From: Acanthosoma haemorrhoidale
Taxonomy: Eukaryota; Arthropoda; Insecta; Hemiptera; Acanthosomatidae
Length of the DNA: 64,000 nt
Direction of reading: 5' to 3'
NCBI GenBank assembly: GCA_930367205.1
Contig: OV884009.1
Coordinates: forward strand, 85,953,189 to 86,017,188
Below, piece after piece: positions 1 to 10,879 of this stretch; position 1 is the stretch's first letter, and each line of letters starts with the position of its first letter. The translations under genes and the position numbers were made by a program. Below the pieces are notes generated by a model that made no database searches, was not told the DNA's origin, and saw only the letters and a program-made list of their open reading frames with translations.

Positions 1-1863
1 CATTCTTGAGCTTTATCGAGAAAATCTTTTATGATGCCTCTTAAGCTCCTTGTGCCAAGCTTAACTCGTTAGCTTCGAATAAAAATAATAGTTTTGGTAA
101 AAAATAGGAGTTATTTATTAATCAGTTGCACGTTAACAAAAAAAATTATCTGTCTATCATACAATGGGGGATCAAATTAAAGAACTCAGCGTCCTGATTA
201 ATTTTCGTTCTACCTTTTTAAACTTTATTACAAAAGTAATTAAACCTGTAATTAAAAATCGGGTTCAAAACTTTATCTTAAGCCACGTTTGAGGTAGAGA
301 CAAGATATTTTAGATAGCTGTTCTGTTCAAAACCCAAATGGTTAAACAAATAAAAGAAATCCAATGAAAAAAAAGGAATTGTCATTTATAAATTAGTTTG
401 TAATCAAGAAAAAATATTGCTCTCACAATGCGTAAAGTATTAAATCTATGTTCTTGGAGTACTGGTGACTACGATGTTTCAGATAATTTTCTTCTTAATG
501 TAATGTGACTTGTTGCTATTGTTGACTTATTATTTTATTATACTTGATTATTTTTTTAATAAGATGGGACAGATAATGTAGCCTCTGGAACTGTTTTACA
601 ACCGGTGTTTTAATCCATTGAATATTATAGAGAGCGGTAATCACCCCTCTTTGCCCAACTGAAATGGCCAAACTAATTTGAAGGGAGGGCAAGTGTGACT
701 TACTTGTAGAAAGTACATGGGTGTTGGAGATGTTTATGGCAGTTTTAATGTTGCAACGAGAGAAGAGCTGTGGCTTAGGGGCGGAGTGGCTTTAACACTA
801 GGAAACAAGTCACTTCACAGGGGACTACATTAGCTCACTACTTTCGTTCCAACTGCGGGCATCTCAGGTCCGTATCACAGATTTAGCCATTGTACCTGCC
901 CAAGCTGTTTGTAGGTCAGTAGTATTATATTACATTAATGATAATTTGTCTGCTTAATTAAAAAAAAAATAGCAAAATAACTTGGGAGAATCTTTGACGA
1001 TGGAATAATAGGATGAAAAATGTTTAAATTATTCAATTCCCCTGGCTACGATCCTAATGAAAAACGTTATATTGTTAGAACATATATCTTCTTTTATTTA
1101 TATTTAGTATGTATAAGTACAATTATTTAATATTATTCTTCAGAATAACACTCAAACAGAGATACTTGTAAACTTATATTTACATTATGTTAGAATTAGA
1201 TTTAAAAACAAAAACACTAGGAGTCTCTCCTAAAGTAGATATTTCTATTGATGAGACATCATCAGTCGATGATTCACCTATTCTGGCACCCTCAGGATTA
1301 CAAATCAGAACAAGAAACTTACATACAGAAATTCACATACGTAGAAACAATTTAAAGAAAATATCATTCAAAGTTGTGCTGTTTTATTATTTTTATTGTT
1401 TCCAATCTTATTAATTATTAAATTAACTTTGTGTGTGTAATTGTATTCTAGATATGTAAATTGTCGTAGTAAATTATAAGTCGTAGTCCTCAATAGGTGA
1501 AACGTTGACTTATGATGTCATGCCACTAAAAAAAAACATTTTGAGAATGAATTCAATATTTTTTGTAAGCTAATTATTTTATGGTATAAATAAAAATGTT
1601 TTTCAACAATGAAACGCTAAAAATGTAATCTCCACACTGACAAGTACATTGGCGATATGAATTAAAACTAACCTATTTGTATTTCGCTTATCATCATGTT
1701 ACGAAGGTCTTAAATAATACCTCTTATTATAAGAGATATTTATCTTCTACATAGTATTTATTCTACATTCATTAGATAACGTAGCGGAAAGTAACTTAAA
1801 TATTCCCGAACTCATGGGATTGGTGATCTATGACACCCGATCTCCATGATATATATATATATA
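1..1863. other. AT-rich non-coding stretch
   Basis: Mostly A/T with short homopolymer runs and no long reading frame. A patch around 640-910 is richer in G+C and may be an old repeat, but no protein motif is readable in it. The stretch ends in a short TA run (about 1850-1863), the target of the adjoining Ty3/gypsy insertion. Confidence 0.5.
1187..1414 (+). CDS. Doubtful 75-codon ORF
   Basis: The ORF starts at an ATG at 1187. Its first 55 codons look coding-like (polar, with an acidic-serine patch near residues 22-30), then it runs into a hydrophobic Tyr/Phe-rich end that looks like intron read-through. A pyrimidine tract and AG stand at about 1130-1143, but the ATG frame has a stop just upstream, while the neighbouring frame is open for about 28 codons. 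It may be part of an exon of an unidentified gene or chance. I recognise no family. Confidence 0.2.
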   Translation: MLELDLKTKTLGVSPKVDISIDETSSVDDSPILAPSGLQIRTRNLHTEIHIRRNNLKKISFKVVLFYYFYCFQSY

Positions 1864-2043
1864 AGTTAATGTTTATTGAATTACAAGCTAAGAAAGGTTG
1901 GTAATAAGAACACGTAGAACGTTATAACAAGACTGCTTTATTTAGACCAAGATACCTCTATCTATAGGTATTACCTGTAAACATATACAGATAACATATG
2001 TTTGGGGATTAAGGCTGGGCACTAGCGGCGCCTGGACTTAACT
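1864..2043 (-). repeat. 3' LTR of Ty3/gypsy copy 1
   Basis: This direct repeat matches 6995-7174 nearly base for base. In element orientation it begins AGTTAAG and ends TTAACT, the short inverted ends typical of gypsy-group elements rather than TG...CA. It contains an AATAAA-type signal (complement of the tttattt at about 1938-1944) and the heptamer GTAAACA on the plus strand at 1977-1983. Confidence 0.92.
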
Positions 2044-2350
2044 CCCTCCCACCAGTTTACGAACACCCATTCGCAAACTTTGAAGTCCAACACTCGGACG
2101 TCTTAGTCCATTCAAATAATGCTCCGCTAATGTTACAAAGGAGCAAAGGCCAGCCCCGCCCGTACACAGCTTGTAATCCCTCACATTAAGCTCTAATCCT
2201 ATAAAACGTAAAAACCAACTGTCACTTGTACACAAAAAACATAAAAGAAAACTTTGACTTTTAAAAAAAAACAATACTTCTGTGGGAAAAATCACATAAC
2301 TATAACTATTTACAATGTTCCTTGCGTGTATGCTGCGAGGACACTCCAGC
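2044..2350 (-). other. 3' untranslated region and polypurine tract of copy 1
   Basis: About 300 bases between the integrase stop and the 3' LTR, with no reading frame of note. The purine run next to the LTR (complement of 2044-2053, GGGAGGGAGT on the element strand) is the expected plus-strand priming site. The equivalent 3' regions of copies 2 and 3 are 350 bp or so and share the motif cgtaaactgg just before the tract. Confidence 0.7.
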
Positions 2351-3160
2351 TCATTCTTGATCTACAACCTCCCCCCCTGGTGGAAGCTTTAACTGTTCTA
2401 TGTGGACATTTCGCCGCTTCTTAGGGGGTCGTATACTCTCAATTGTCACGACGTTGTGTTCCCTAATCACGGCCACTTTAAATGGGCCCTCATATCGCAC
2501 CAACTCTTTGCTCCTATTTGACCCTAGTTTTTTATAGACGATAGTCCCGATTTTAAGTTCCCCCATTCGATCCCGGACTTTGAGGTTTTCCCGTTCCACT
2601 CGTCTCGCTTTGTCCCTCGTTATCCTTTCTCTGACTTTGTCGCATATTTTCCTCAAACCGACAGTATTACTCGCCATTTTCTCCGCCATTCCCTTGTCTG
2701 CTACAGTCTCTGCCCCATTTCTCCGTCTTTCGCGCAGCCCAAAGAGGATCTCGAACGAGGAGAACCCCGTCGCGGTGTGGATCGAATGATTGTAAGCGGC
2801 CACCGCCTTCGGCATTGCCTCATTCGCCGGCAGACCCTTTTCCGCGTGATATACCCGCAGGTGGTCACTCAGGGTGCTGTGCAATCTTTCTATCCCTCCT
2901 CTACTCTTAGGGTGCCCTGGGGTATTAAGATGCCAAGAGACATCGAGAGTCTTCATTTCTTTTCGGATGTTGGCATTGTCAAATTCTCTGCCCCCATCCG
3001 ACGAGATCCGGTCTGGTACTCCGTAAAACTGGAACCAGGTATTTAATGCCAGCATTACCGCGTCTGATGACCGATCTTGCACCGGGTGCGCCATGGCCAC
3101 TTTGCTAAATCTGTCGATTGTGGTAACCCACTTATACCCCCTCCAAGTGAAGGTATCCAC
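2351..3160 (-). pseudogene. Ty3/gypsy integrase core and C-terminus (copy 1)
   Basis: This 269-codon frame carries the catalytic half of a retrotransposon integrase. The D,D,E residues lie in TIDRFSK (about residue 16), SSDGGREFDN (about 55) and the GHPKSRGGIERLHSTL region (about 91). The C-terminus has the EGPFKV motif of the GPY/F module and a basic tail. Integrase joins element cDNA to host DNA. The N-terminal HHCC zinc domain is in the preceding frame (3055-4143), and the two are separated by a frameshift near 3160, so no single protein can be made. The first ATG of the frame lies inside the core and is probably not a true start. Confidence 0.9.
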
Positions 3161-4143
3161 TGTAAGTCACTCAACGGTGTCTCGGCGGTGGGCGATTCTT
3201 CTTGTCGCCCCCGTGGCGGATGTCTGTCATACTTCGTAGTGAGACAAACTGCACATGCCCCTATCATTTCTTGTATGCTCTTTTTCATTCCCCACCAAAA
3301 GTACCTCCGCCGCAACGCTTGCAACGTTTCCTGAACTCCACGGTGGTTCGTTTTTCCTTGGTGATAGGCCAGCGTCACTTCCAGCTGCTGTTCTCTGTCT
3401 TTGAGTGTCTCCACCATCGACGTGCACCGAATAAATATCCTATCCACTCCAAGTTGTTCCGTTCGCCAGAGTCTACGAATTTTCTCCCAAATAGTGGCAT
3501 TCCCTACAAATACATGATGGGTCTTTCCGGGTTCCGAGGCATCTTTCAATGCACGGCTAATTTGGTCGTTCCTAACCCCTGGTAGCGACCAAATCGTCGC
3601 GATTTTACTTCTCCCATAACTGTCATATGCGATCTGCAGCCGCCCTGAGGTCTTGGATTTCCAAATGATCTGCCGTCTTTTGTCGTTCACAATCCCTTCT
3701 GTTACTTCCATTTCAACAGGTCTTTCGGCGGCGGAACCTTCCTCTTCAAGGGTTTCCTCACCTTCGCTATCTCCTCGCGTACCGAGGCTTCCATCCTCCC
3801 CGGGTGTCCATTCCCGGAGAAACTGTTGGATTTCCCCGGATGGTTCCCCTTCTTCCAATGCATTCACAGTAATGGCTCTGGACAGCCAGTCTGCCACTAC
3901 GTTCTCTTTCCCGGGTTTATATATGATCTCCATATTGTACTGGGACAAAAACTCTTTCCACCTCGTGACCCACGCCGAGGACTCCTTTAACTTTCCTACC
4001 CATTGTAGGGGTCTGTGGTCGGTGTGAACACGGAATTTTCTGCCGAAGACATATGGGCGGAAATGGTCTATAGCCCAGACGATACCTAGGAGCTCTCTCT
4101 CTAGAGCACTATACCGCGCTTCCGTTTCTGTGAGCCGTCGATT
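3055..4143 (-). pseudogene. Ty3/gypsy RNase H and integrase zinc domain (copy 1)
   Basis: This frame continues pol after a one-base slip near 4140. It begins in RNase H (RRLTETEARYSALEREL, then a TDHRPLQW motif), runs through YKPGKENVVADWLSR at the RNase H end and an acidic linker, and reaches the integrase HHCC zinc finger (YHQGKTNHRG ... CAVCLTTK). It leaves frame shortly before the first catalytic Asp of integrase. An internal ATG at 3948 opens 297 codons but has no reason to be used. The homologous stretch of copy 3 shows the expected uninterrupted junction into the integrase core. Confidence 0.88.
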
Positions 4144-5651
4144 GCGTACGCCACCGGGCGCTCCCCACCGTCTCTCTCCTGCGACAACACTGCCCCCAGT
4201 GCGTATTCGCTGGCATCAGTGGTGATTGTGAAGGGATGTTGGAAATCGGGAAATGCTAATATTGGTTCCTCTTGTAAGCTAGACATACATTTCCGGATGT
4301 TCTGCTCCATGATTGGGGTAATTACCACCCTCGCTCCCTTTCGCAGTAAATTATTAATAGGCACCAGGTATGCCGCCATGTCCGGCACAAATCTTCTGTA
4401 ATAATTAAGCATCCCCAGAAGTCGACGGATCCCCTTTACATCTGTGGGCACCACCATCCTTCTAATCGCCTCGACCTTCGTAGAGTCTGGCTTAACCCCC
4501 TCCTGTGAGATGGTGTGGCCCAAAAAATTGATTTTTTTCTTCCCCAACAGAGACTTCTCCATGGACAATTTTAATCCGAATTCGCGGACTCTTTGAAATA
4601 CACTTCTTAGGTGCTCAACGTGCTCTGCCTCCGTTCTGCTGAAAACTAACAGATCGTCCATGTAGACCTGGCATACCGCTTCGTCTATTCCCCTCAAAAA
4701 TTCATCCATTAGGCGTTGAAAGGTAATCGGGGCGTTTTTCAGTCCAAATGGCATCCTGGTAAATTGATAATGCCCCCTCTCAAATGTAAAGGCCGTTTTG
4801 TCTTGGTCGTTCGCACTCATCTTGATCTGGTGATAGCCTGCCTTTAGATCTAGGGTACTAAATATTGTCGCCCCGTTCAATATGTCTAATATATCCTCAA
4901 ATCGGGGAATAGGATACTTCTCGTCCGTCGTGTTCTCGTTTAACTTCCGATAATCGATAACTACCCTGTATTTCTCCGTCTCGTCCCCAGGTCTATTTTT
5001 CTTCCTCACTGCCCATAGAGGACTGTTATATGGCGAAGTGCTATCAATTATAATCCCTTTCCGTTTGAGACTCTCTAGCTCCTCTCTAATATGCCTACGT
5101 AGTGCCTGCGGATATCGTCTCTCTTTCACGTATGTGACGCGTTCTTTCTTTAACTGGATCTCGTGGACCGTCTTCCCAGTCGCTCCTAGCGTGTCTCCCT
5201 CTACGTAAAAAATATCCTCAAACTCCCTCTGTAGGCCTTCCCTCCAGCCCTCTATTTTATTAACCGCCCCTATCCGCGCTCTTCCGTCCCATATAGTCCC
5301 TTGACATTTATATTCGACTTTCCCCAACTTAATGTTCCATTTTTCCCCGATATTCTCCACACGCGCACCTACCTTCCCCAACATGTCGCACCCAACTATC
5401 ACCTGGTACTCCTGCGGCATGTTATCTCCCCCTTTCTTCGCCCACCTATTTAGCCCTATGACTAACTCTCCCACTACCTCACAAGGGCCTCCCAGGGTGA
5501 TTAAACTACAATTACATACCTGAATCTGGAGTGCCCTCTCTCCGCCATACAGCCTCTCCAGCGCTCCGCGGGACATGATGGTGTTGGTGCTTTCCGTGTC
5601 CACCAGACACATCTCTCCTCCTTTGACCCTAATTATTGGCAACGCACACAT
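4101..5651 (-). pseudogene. Ty3/gypsy protease and reverse transcriptase (copy 1)
   Basis: This is a 516-codon frame. An aspartic-protease motif lies near the start, but residues 18-20 read D-T-E where D-T-G/S is required; copy 2 keeps DTG at the same place. The reverse transcriptase follows: YRVVIDYRKLN (about 228), FSTLDLKAGYHQ (about 263-274), TRMPFGLKNAP (about 298), YMDD at 330-333 and FLGHTIS further on. RNase H starts at about 480 (TITTDASEYALGAVL) and is cut off by the frameshift near 4140. The RT catalytic residues are intact, so the lesions are the protease change and the frameshift. The true start is probably in the gag-pol junction upstream of the ATG at 5651. Confidence 0.92.
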
Positions 5652-5747
5652 CCTCTCCCGAATTGCATTACATCTCAGGATGCGGTCGCCTCTCTGCCAA
5701 CACGCTCCTCAGGCTTCATCACGTTGCTCCCATCTACGTGACTCGAC

Positions 5748-6899
5748 CTACTGCCCTGTCTTTCTCCTGTTTCTGCTGCGCCTCGCTTCTTCTCCTTCAG
5801 TTCCCGAAGTCCCTGATGACTCATCTTCTGATGATCCACTCTCCCCATGTGTCATGCTCCGTCTCTCTCTTACTTCTTGAGTGTTTACCTGCATTGGTTC
5901 TGGTCGTTGGTATTCTCTCCTCCGGAAGACATACGGGCAATGCCTCACGATGTGTCCTTCCTCGCCACACTCAAAACATTTTGTTCGAGGACACTGTGCC
6001 ACTAAATGTCCTGCCTTCCTACATCCGTGGCATTTTCTTTCTTCCCTGGGCGGGGCATACCTCGGTCTCGTTCCTCTAAATCTTCTTTCTCCTGTCGTTC
6101 CCTTGTCTCTGCCAATAACGGACGTTTCTGGTCTCCTCCAGGTTGGTTTCAGAGTCCGGGTTCTTTTGTATGCAACTCGGCTCCACTCATTGTCGACGTC
6201 TTGCACCCTCACTTCTTCCTCCTTGGCACTAGTGTCGATCATTGATTGTGCACACTCCGAGAACGAGCGCTCATCAGAGAATCCTTCCTTTCTTCCTGTC
6301 TCCTTGGCCAGTTGCACTTTTAGAATTGTGGATAAGAATCCCATTCTACCCTCCACCTCTTCTACGCTAATCGACTCTCTCATCTTCTCCGTTATCTTAT
6401 TGAAACGGACTACTAACCCCGCAGCATATTGCCCGTTACTTTGTCTTGGGGACTTTGTCTCCCTAAACATTTGGAATATGTCCTCCTCGGGAGTCCATCG
6501 TCCTCCTCCGTACGCCTTCTTCAATCTCATCTTAATTAATTCCCACGGGGTTTCTTCATCTGCCTGAATTTGATTCAGCATACTTCTCTTGACCCGACAT
6601 ATCAGGGCCGCCTTCAACGATTCCGCGTCTCTGGGATCTATTAAATTTTCTTCTGCTTTAGCTCCAATTAAAGCTGTGAGACGGTCTCCTCCTTTTAGGA
6701 AATGGTTCAGCTCACCCAGTTCCCCAGTGAATCTCTCCAGCTCCGCAACAGCCTTCCTCAGATCCTGGGTATTCATCGCTTTTACCCTCATCAGCGCGAG
6801 CGCCGTGGCATGAACTTCTGGCATAGTTCCCACTCTTCTAATATCTGCTCCCTCTACGAGATTCAAGACGGGCTGTCTCAAAACTCCTCCTTCAGTCAT
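5748..6899 (-). CDS. gag: Gag polyprotein of Ty3/gypsy copy 1
   Basis: An intact 383-codon ORF beginning about 80 bases inside the primer-binding site. Residues 1-240 form a helical capsid-like region resembling the gag of copies 2, 3 and 4 (for example GELGELNHFLKGGD, then ETPWELIK). Near residues 290-325 are two CCHC zinc knuckles, CHGCRKAGHLVAQC and CFECGEEGHIVRHC, which bind element RNA. The tail is Glu/Ser/Arg-rich. Gag assembles the particle in which reverse transcription occurs. The stop falls about 100 bases before the protease ATG, so pol expression would need recoding or reinitiation. This is the only undamaged transposon ORF of its length in the window. Confidence 0.92.
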   Translation of the reverse strand: MTEGGVLRQPVLNLVEGADIRRVGTMPEVHATALALMRVKAMNTQDLRKAVAELERFTGELGELNHFLKGGDRLTALIGAKAEENLIDPRDAESLKAALICRVKRSMLNQIQADEETPWELIKMRLKKAYGGGRWTPEEDIFQMFRETKSPRQSNGQYAAGLVVRFNKITEKMRESISVEEVEGRMGFLSTILKVQLAKETGRKEGFSDERSFSECAQSMIDTSAKEEEVRVQDVDNEWSRVAYKRTRTLKPTWRRPETSVIGRDKGTTGERRFRGTRPRYAPPREERKCHGCRKAGHLVAQCPRTKCFECGEEGHIVRHCPYVFRRREYQRPEPMQVNTQEVRERRSMTHGESGSSEDESSGTSGTEGEEARRSRNRRKTGQ

Positions 6900-6977
6900 C
6901 TTCTCTCTTTCGCGTATAGAAGAAAAAAAAACAAAAAAAGATTACGCTCGCACTCGATAACTCTCTTTCTCCACGGC

Positions 6978-6995
6978 TCACGGGTTTCGGCACCA
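6978..6995 (-). other. tRNA-Phe primer-binding site of copy 1
   Basis: On the element strand the bases directly inside the 5' LTR read TGGTGCCGAAACCCG. This is complementary to the 3' end of a eukaryotic tRNA-Phe (CCCGGGTTTCGGCACCA), with a mismatch further in (GTGA for GGGA). Copy 3 has the unmutated 18-base site. Confidence 0.85.
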
Positions 6996-7174
6996 GTTAA
7001 TGTTTATTGAATTACAAGCTAAGAAAGGTTGGTAATAAGAACACATAAAACGTTATAACAAGACTGCTTTATTTAGACCAAGATACCTCTATCTATAGGT
7101 ATTACCTGTAAACATATACAGATAACATATGTTTGGGGATTAAGGCTGGGCACTAGCGGTGCCTGGACTTGACT
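6995..7174 (-). repeat. 5' LTR of Ty3/gypsy copy 1
   Basis: Partner of the repeat at 1864-2043. The outer end reads GTCAAG where the inner copy has GTTAAG, and TA repeats follow at once. The GTAAACA heptamer is at 7108-7114, and the complement of AATAAAG lies at about 7070. Confidence 0.92.
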
Positions 7175-7200
7175 TATATATATATATACAATACTATATA

Positions 7201-7277
7201 AGTTAAAGTCAGGAGTATGACTGTATTGTAAATTAATGCGATCATGGAATGTAAACAACCCATGATCCTATATATTT
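7201..7277 (+). repeat. Truncated 5' LTR of copy 2
   Basis: Begins AGTTAAAG directly after TATATA, like the other LTRs, and contains GTAAACA (7251-7257) between self-complementary arms GATCATG and CATGATC. It breaks off at about 7277, where gag sequence (gatggacccc) begins. Sequence identity to the other LTRs is low apart from these landmarks. Confidence 0.6.
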
Positions 7278-7990
7278 AGGGGGGATGATGGACCCCAGAG
7301 GAGGATGTCTTCCAAATGTTTCGAGAAATGAAATCTCCGAGACAGAATAGTGGACAGTATGCGGCAGCCCTGGTAGTCCACTACAATAAAATAAATGAAA
7401 AAATGAGAGAGACTACTAGCACCGGGGAAGTGGAGGTCAGGATGGGGTTTCTATCTACGATCTTAAAGGAACGGTTCCCTAATGAGTGGTCGTTCCTCGA
7501 ATACGCACAGGCGATGATTGATGCTTGCGCAAGGAGGAGGAAGAGAAAATGCACGAAGATGACAACGATTGGAACCGGAACACATTTAGGAGAAACAGGA
7601 CCCCGAAAGTGGTGTGGTAGAGACAGGAAACACCGTTTCCCGGTAGAGACAGGGGAGCGACGAGAGAGAGAAGATTGGGAAGGACGAGGCCAAGGTACGC
7701 ACCTCGGAAAGAAGATAGGAATTGTCATGGCTATGGAAAGACAGGCCATCTGGTAGCTCACTGCCCTCGAACTAAGTGGTTTGAGTGTAAGAAAGAAGGT
7801 CACATAGCGAGACAATGTCCGTACGTGTTTTGGAGAAAGGAATTTCACAAAGCAGAACCAATGGAGGTGAATAACCAGGAAATCCGGGAGAGGTGGAGCG
7901 CTACAACCAGAGAAAATGGAACATCGGGCGCTGAGTCAGAGGGATGAGTCGATCAGGGACGTCAGAGACAGACGCGGAGGAGTCGAAACT
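7278..7990 (+). pseudogene. Gag remnant of copy 2
   Basis: Starts in mid-capsid (MFREMKSPRQNSGQYAAAL) and changes frame near 7480-7560. It ends with two zinc knuckles that have each lost a cysteine: CHGYGKTGHLVAHC (third position C to Y), and WFECKKEGHIARQC (first C to W). The tail frame ends at 7947 in an ATGA where the next frame opens, as in copy 3. Confidence 0.85.
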
Positions 7991-8059
7991 CAGCGGGAGC
8001 AGAAGACGAGAGTGGCTGAAGAATCCATCACGCAGATGGGAGTGGTGTACGGAGGCCTG

Positions 8060-9290
8060 AGGAGATTGGCAGCAAAGAGGCGACCGCATCCTAAGGTGCA
8101 ATGTGGGAAAGGATGTGCGGGTTGCCAATTATTGAGTTCGAGAAGGGGGAGAGGTGCCTGATTGATACTGGCAACACAATACAATAATACCTCGTGGTGC
8201 GTTAGAGAGGCTGCGTGGAGGTGAGAGGGCACGCCAGATCAATGTATGTGAGTGTAAATTACTTACGCTTGGGGGACCCTGCGAAATAATGGGATGAGCG
8301 GTCGTGGGACTGGACGAATAGGTGAAGGTAATTGGCGACGTAAAGGTAGACGTCGTGGAAGGCATTCCGCGGGAATACCAGATAATAATGGAGTGTGATT
8401 AACTGGGAAAAGTAGGCACGTGCATAGAAAACGAGGGTTAGAACGGGAGGATCAAGCTAGGGAAGCGAACCTATTGAGGCCACGGGGTGAAATGGTGCAA
8501 ATAGGCGTGGTTAAGAGAGTGGAGGATTAGAGGGAGAGTTTGTGGAGCGAGTTTAGGGATATTATTTTTTCGCTGCAGGGGACACGCTAGGAGCAACGGG
8601 GAAAACGCTACATGAGATCCCGTTAAAAGTATAGGGGGTGATGTATGTGAAGGAGAGGCGGTATCCGCAAGCGCTCAGACAGCACATTAGGAAGGAGATT
8701 CGAGGATCTCAAGCGCCAAGGGATCATCAGGGATAGCACTTCTCCGTATAATAGACCCCTGTGGGCTGTGAAAAAGAAATGTCGACAGGGAGAAAGTGAG
8801 GAAAAGTACCGAATCGTGGTGGATTTTCAGAAACTTTACAACAATACTCTGGACGAAAAATATCCCGCGGTTTGAAGACATCCAGGACAGACTCAATGGG
8901 GCAAAATTTTTTAGCACATTACACCTAAAAACCGAGTACCATCAGATCAAGCTAGCTGCGCATGACCAACATAAAACGGCGTTCTCGTTTGAAAGAGGAC
9001 ATTTTGAGTTCACAAGAATGCCGTTTGGTCTCACAAATGCCCAAATAACCTTTCAGTGTTTCATCTACGAACTCCTGAGAGGACTGGACGAAAATATGTG
9101 TCAAATTTACATGGATGACCTGCCGATCTTCAGCCGAACGGAATCGGAACACATTCAACACCTCCGGAGCGGATTCAGGAGACTAAGAGATTTTGGGTTA
9201 AAACTGTCAATAGACAAATCGTCACTGGGGCAGGAGCAGATTTGTTTTTTTAGGCCACACAGAATATCCGGCAATGCTTTGCGCGTTTGC
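8060..9290 (+). pseudogene. Protease and RT remnant of copy 2
   Basis: The protease motif reads CLIDTG near 8155, so the DTG triad lost in copy 1 is present here, but a stop follows within a few codons. RT motifs are recognisable from about 8640 (KERRYPQAL-like) to 9250, across several frames. The catalytic motif A reads FSTLHLKTEYHQ: the first catalytic Asp has become His. TRMPFGLTNAQ and YMDD (about 9107) remain. The RT thumb after FLGH is missing. Confidence 0.85.
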
Positions 9291-9299
9291 AGGAGGCGT

Positions 9300-10290
9300 C
9301 AATTTTGGCTTTCCCCAACTTCGAGATGGAGTTCACGATACCCACCAACGCAAGCAAGCGACTATACCTTGAGGACAGTATTGTCACAGGAAAGTGGGGA
9401 GAGGGAATGACCGGTGACTTACGCGAGTAGACGTCTGACGGACAGTGCTCTGGAACGAGCACTCATCGGGATAGTATGGGCTATTGGGTACTTCCGTCCG
9501 TATGTATTCGGTAGAAGGTTTCGAATACATACGGACCACCGACCTCTTCAATGGATTGGAAAACTTAAAGAATCCTCCGCAAGATTAACGAAGTGGAAAA
9601 AATACTTAGCGAAATTCAATGTAGATATCGTATATAAGCCAGGGAAAGACAACGTCATGGCAGATTGGCTGTCGCGCGCTATTACGGTGAACGCCATAGA
9701 AGAAGGGGAATCATCGAGCGGTATGAGGCAATTCATTGAAGAGTGGACGCCTGGAGAAACAGGCAGTAGCAGTACGCGGGAAGAGAGTGCCAGAAGTGTG
9801 GACCCACCATCAGACGAGTCTATAGGGAAGAGACCGCGGGATATGGAGAGGACGGATGAAATCAACACTGATAAGTGGAGGCAGATCATCTGGAAAACAC
9901 AAACATCAGATCCACTGAAAATACTCTATAGTACTTACGATAGGAGTCGGATCGCGACGATTTGGTCACCACCGGGAGTTCAGGAAAATAAAATTTTTCG
10001 GGCTCCGAAGGACGTGTCTAAACCTGCTAAAACGCACAATTTATTCGTGGGAAACGCGATCGTGTGGGACAAAATTAAAAAGCTGTGGCACAAAGAGCAC
10101 TTGGGGGTGGTCTGCTCGTTCATCCGGTGTCTTTCCACGGTCCAGACCCTGCATGGCGAGGAGCAGCAGCGCGAGGTAACATTGGCGTATCACCAAGGGA
10201 AAACCAACCACCGCGGTGCGGAGGAAACGGCACAAGCACTACGAAGGCGCTATTTCTGGTAGGGAATGCAGCGGACGATCGGAGGTGATC
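9300..10290 (+). pseudogene. RNase H and integrase zinc-domain remnant of copy 2
   Basis: The frame open at 9414-10262 holds most of RNase H (FRIHTDHRPLQWIGKLKE, YKPGKDNVMADWLSR), the linker and the integrase HHCC region up to LRRRYFW, where a TAG stop (W to stop) ends it. Just beyond, near 10290, the integrase core has been deleted and the 3' untranslated region begins. Confidence 0.87.
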
Positions 10291-10654
10291 GTAGGTAAGA
10301 TGTTGTGCCCTCCATCCAATGCGGAGCAACCAATCCAGGATCATATACTTCACATGTAAAGCTCAGAGAGAGTTTTATTTTCATATTTTGTTATTGTGGA
10401 TAATTTCCATTGTTTTGTTTTCACCTGGCAGCCGCCATGTCACGGCTGAATGTATTATATTTTATTATTATTTTATTTCTTTATTATCTCTTTTTCTTTG
10501 TGTTCGGTTGTTTGGTTATGTAGTGTCGAGCCAGAGATCTCTGTGGACTATGAATATATTAGACCATAAGCGTGATGTAAAGGATTACAGGCTGTGTGCT
10601 GAGTGCTCCGGACCCTGGAGTTTACGAAGAGATATGCGTAAACTGGAAGGGGGG
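10291..10654 (+). other. 3' untranslated region and polypurine tract of copy 2
   Basis: Matches 14695-15034 of copy 3 (shared landmarks: catatacttcacatgt, tattatattttattatta, cgtaaactgg). Ends with the purine tract ggaaggggggagt at about 10646-10657, directly before the LTR. No reading frame of note. Confidence 0.75.
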
Positions 10655-10836
10655 AGTTAAGGTTCGGGTATCGTCAGTGTCCAGCCTAATCCCCAAGTCA
10701 TCCGGTTGTAAACATCCCGAATGTATATATAGAGTATTAAAACGCTCAATAAACAGTCTTGTGACAACTTTCGATCTGTGCTTTCATTCGACCCTTTTTC
10801 TTTTTTTTTCAAGTTTTTCGTTGTCGATCATTAACT
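10655..10836 (+). repeat. 3' LTR of copy 2
   Basis: 182 bp, beginning AGTTAAGG and ending ATTAACT. Contains GTAAACA at 10708-10714, a TATA-like run (gtatatatagag) and AATAAA at about 10748. Alignable along its length with 11386-11569 and 15533-15716. Confidence 0.9.

Positions 10837-10839
<3 letters not shown>

Positions 10840-10870
<31 letters not shown>
10840..10870. repeat. (TA)n microsatellite
   Basis: About 15 uninterrupted TA units directly after the copy 2 LTR. It may be the expanded remains of the TATATA target. Confidence 0.95.
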
Positions 10871-10873
<3 letters not shown>

Positions 10874-10879
10874 TTCAAC

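Larger units (their letters stand above)
1864..7174 (-). mobile_element. Ty3/gypsy LTR retrotransposon, copy 1
   Basis: A near-complete element of about 5.3 kb on the minus strand. Two 180-bp LTRs (1864-2043 and 6995-7174) flank gag, protease, reverse transcriptase, RNase H and integrase in the Ty3/gypsy order. A primer-binding site matching tRNA-Phe sits inside the 5' LTR and a purine-rich tract inside the 3' LTR. Both outer edges abut TA runs, fitting a TATATA-type target duplication. The LTRs differ at only a few positions, for example near 1970 and 7172, so the insertion is fairly young. Pol has two frameshifts (near 4140 and 3160) and a DTG-to-DTE change in the protease, so it is not autonomous as it stands. 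No env-like ORF is visible. Confidence 0.93.
7201..10836 (+). mobile_element. Ty3/gypsy retrotransposon, copy 2 (deleted)
   Basis: A plus-strand relative of copy 1. It starts with only the first 77 bases or so of an LTR (7201-7277), then jumps into the middle of gag, losing the rest of the LTR, the primer site and the gag start. Degenerate gag, protease, RT, RNase H and the integrase zinc domain follow. The integrase core is missing near 10290, while the 3' untranslated region, polypurine tract and a full 3' LTR (10655-10836) remain. TA-rich sequence abuts both ends. It is closer to copy 3 than to copy 1. Confidence 0.9.

Noticed and set aside
2580..3585. Open frames on the plus strand over the copy 1 integrase region
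   Set aside because: They are antisense to clear integrase and RNase H motifs and show no motif of their own.
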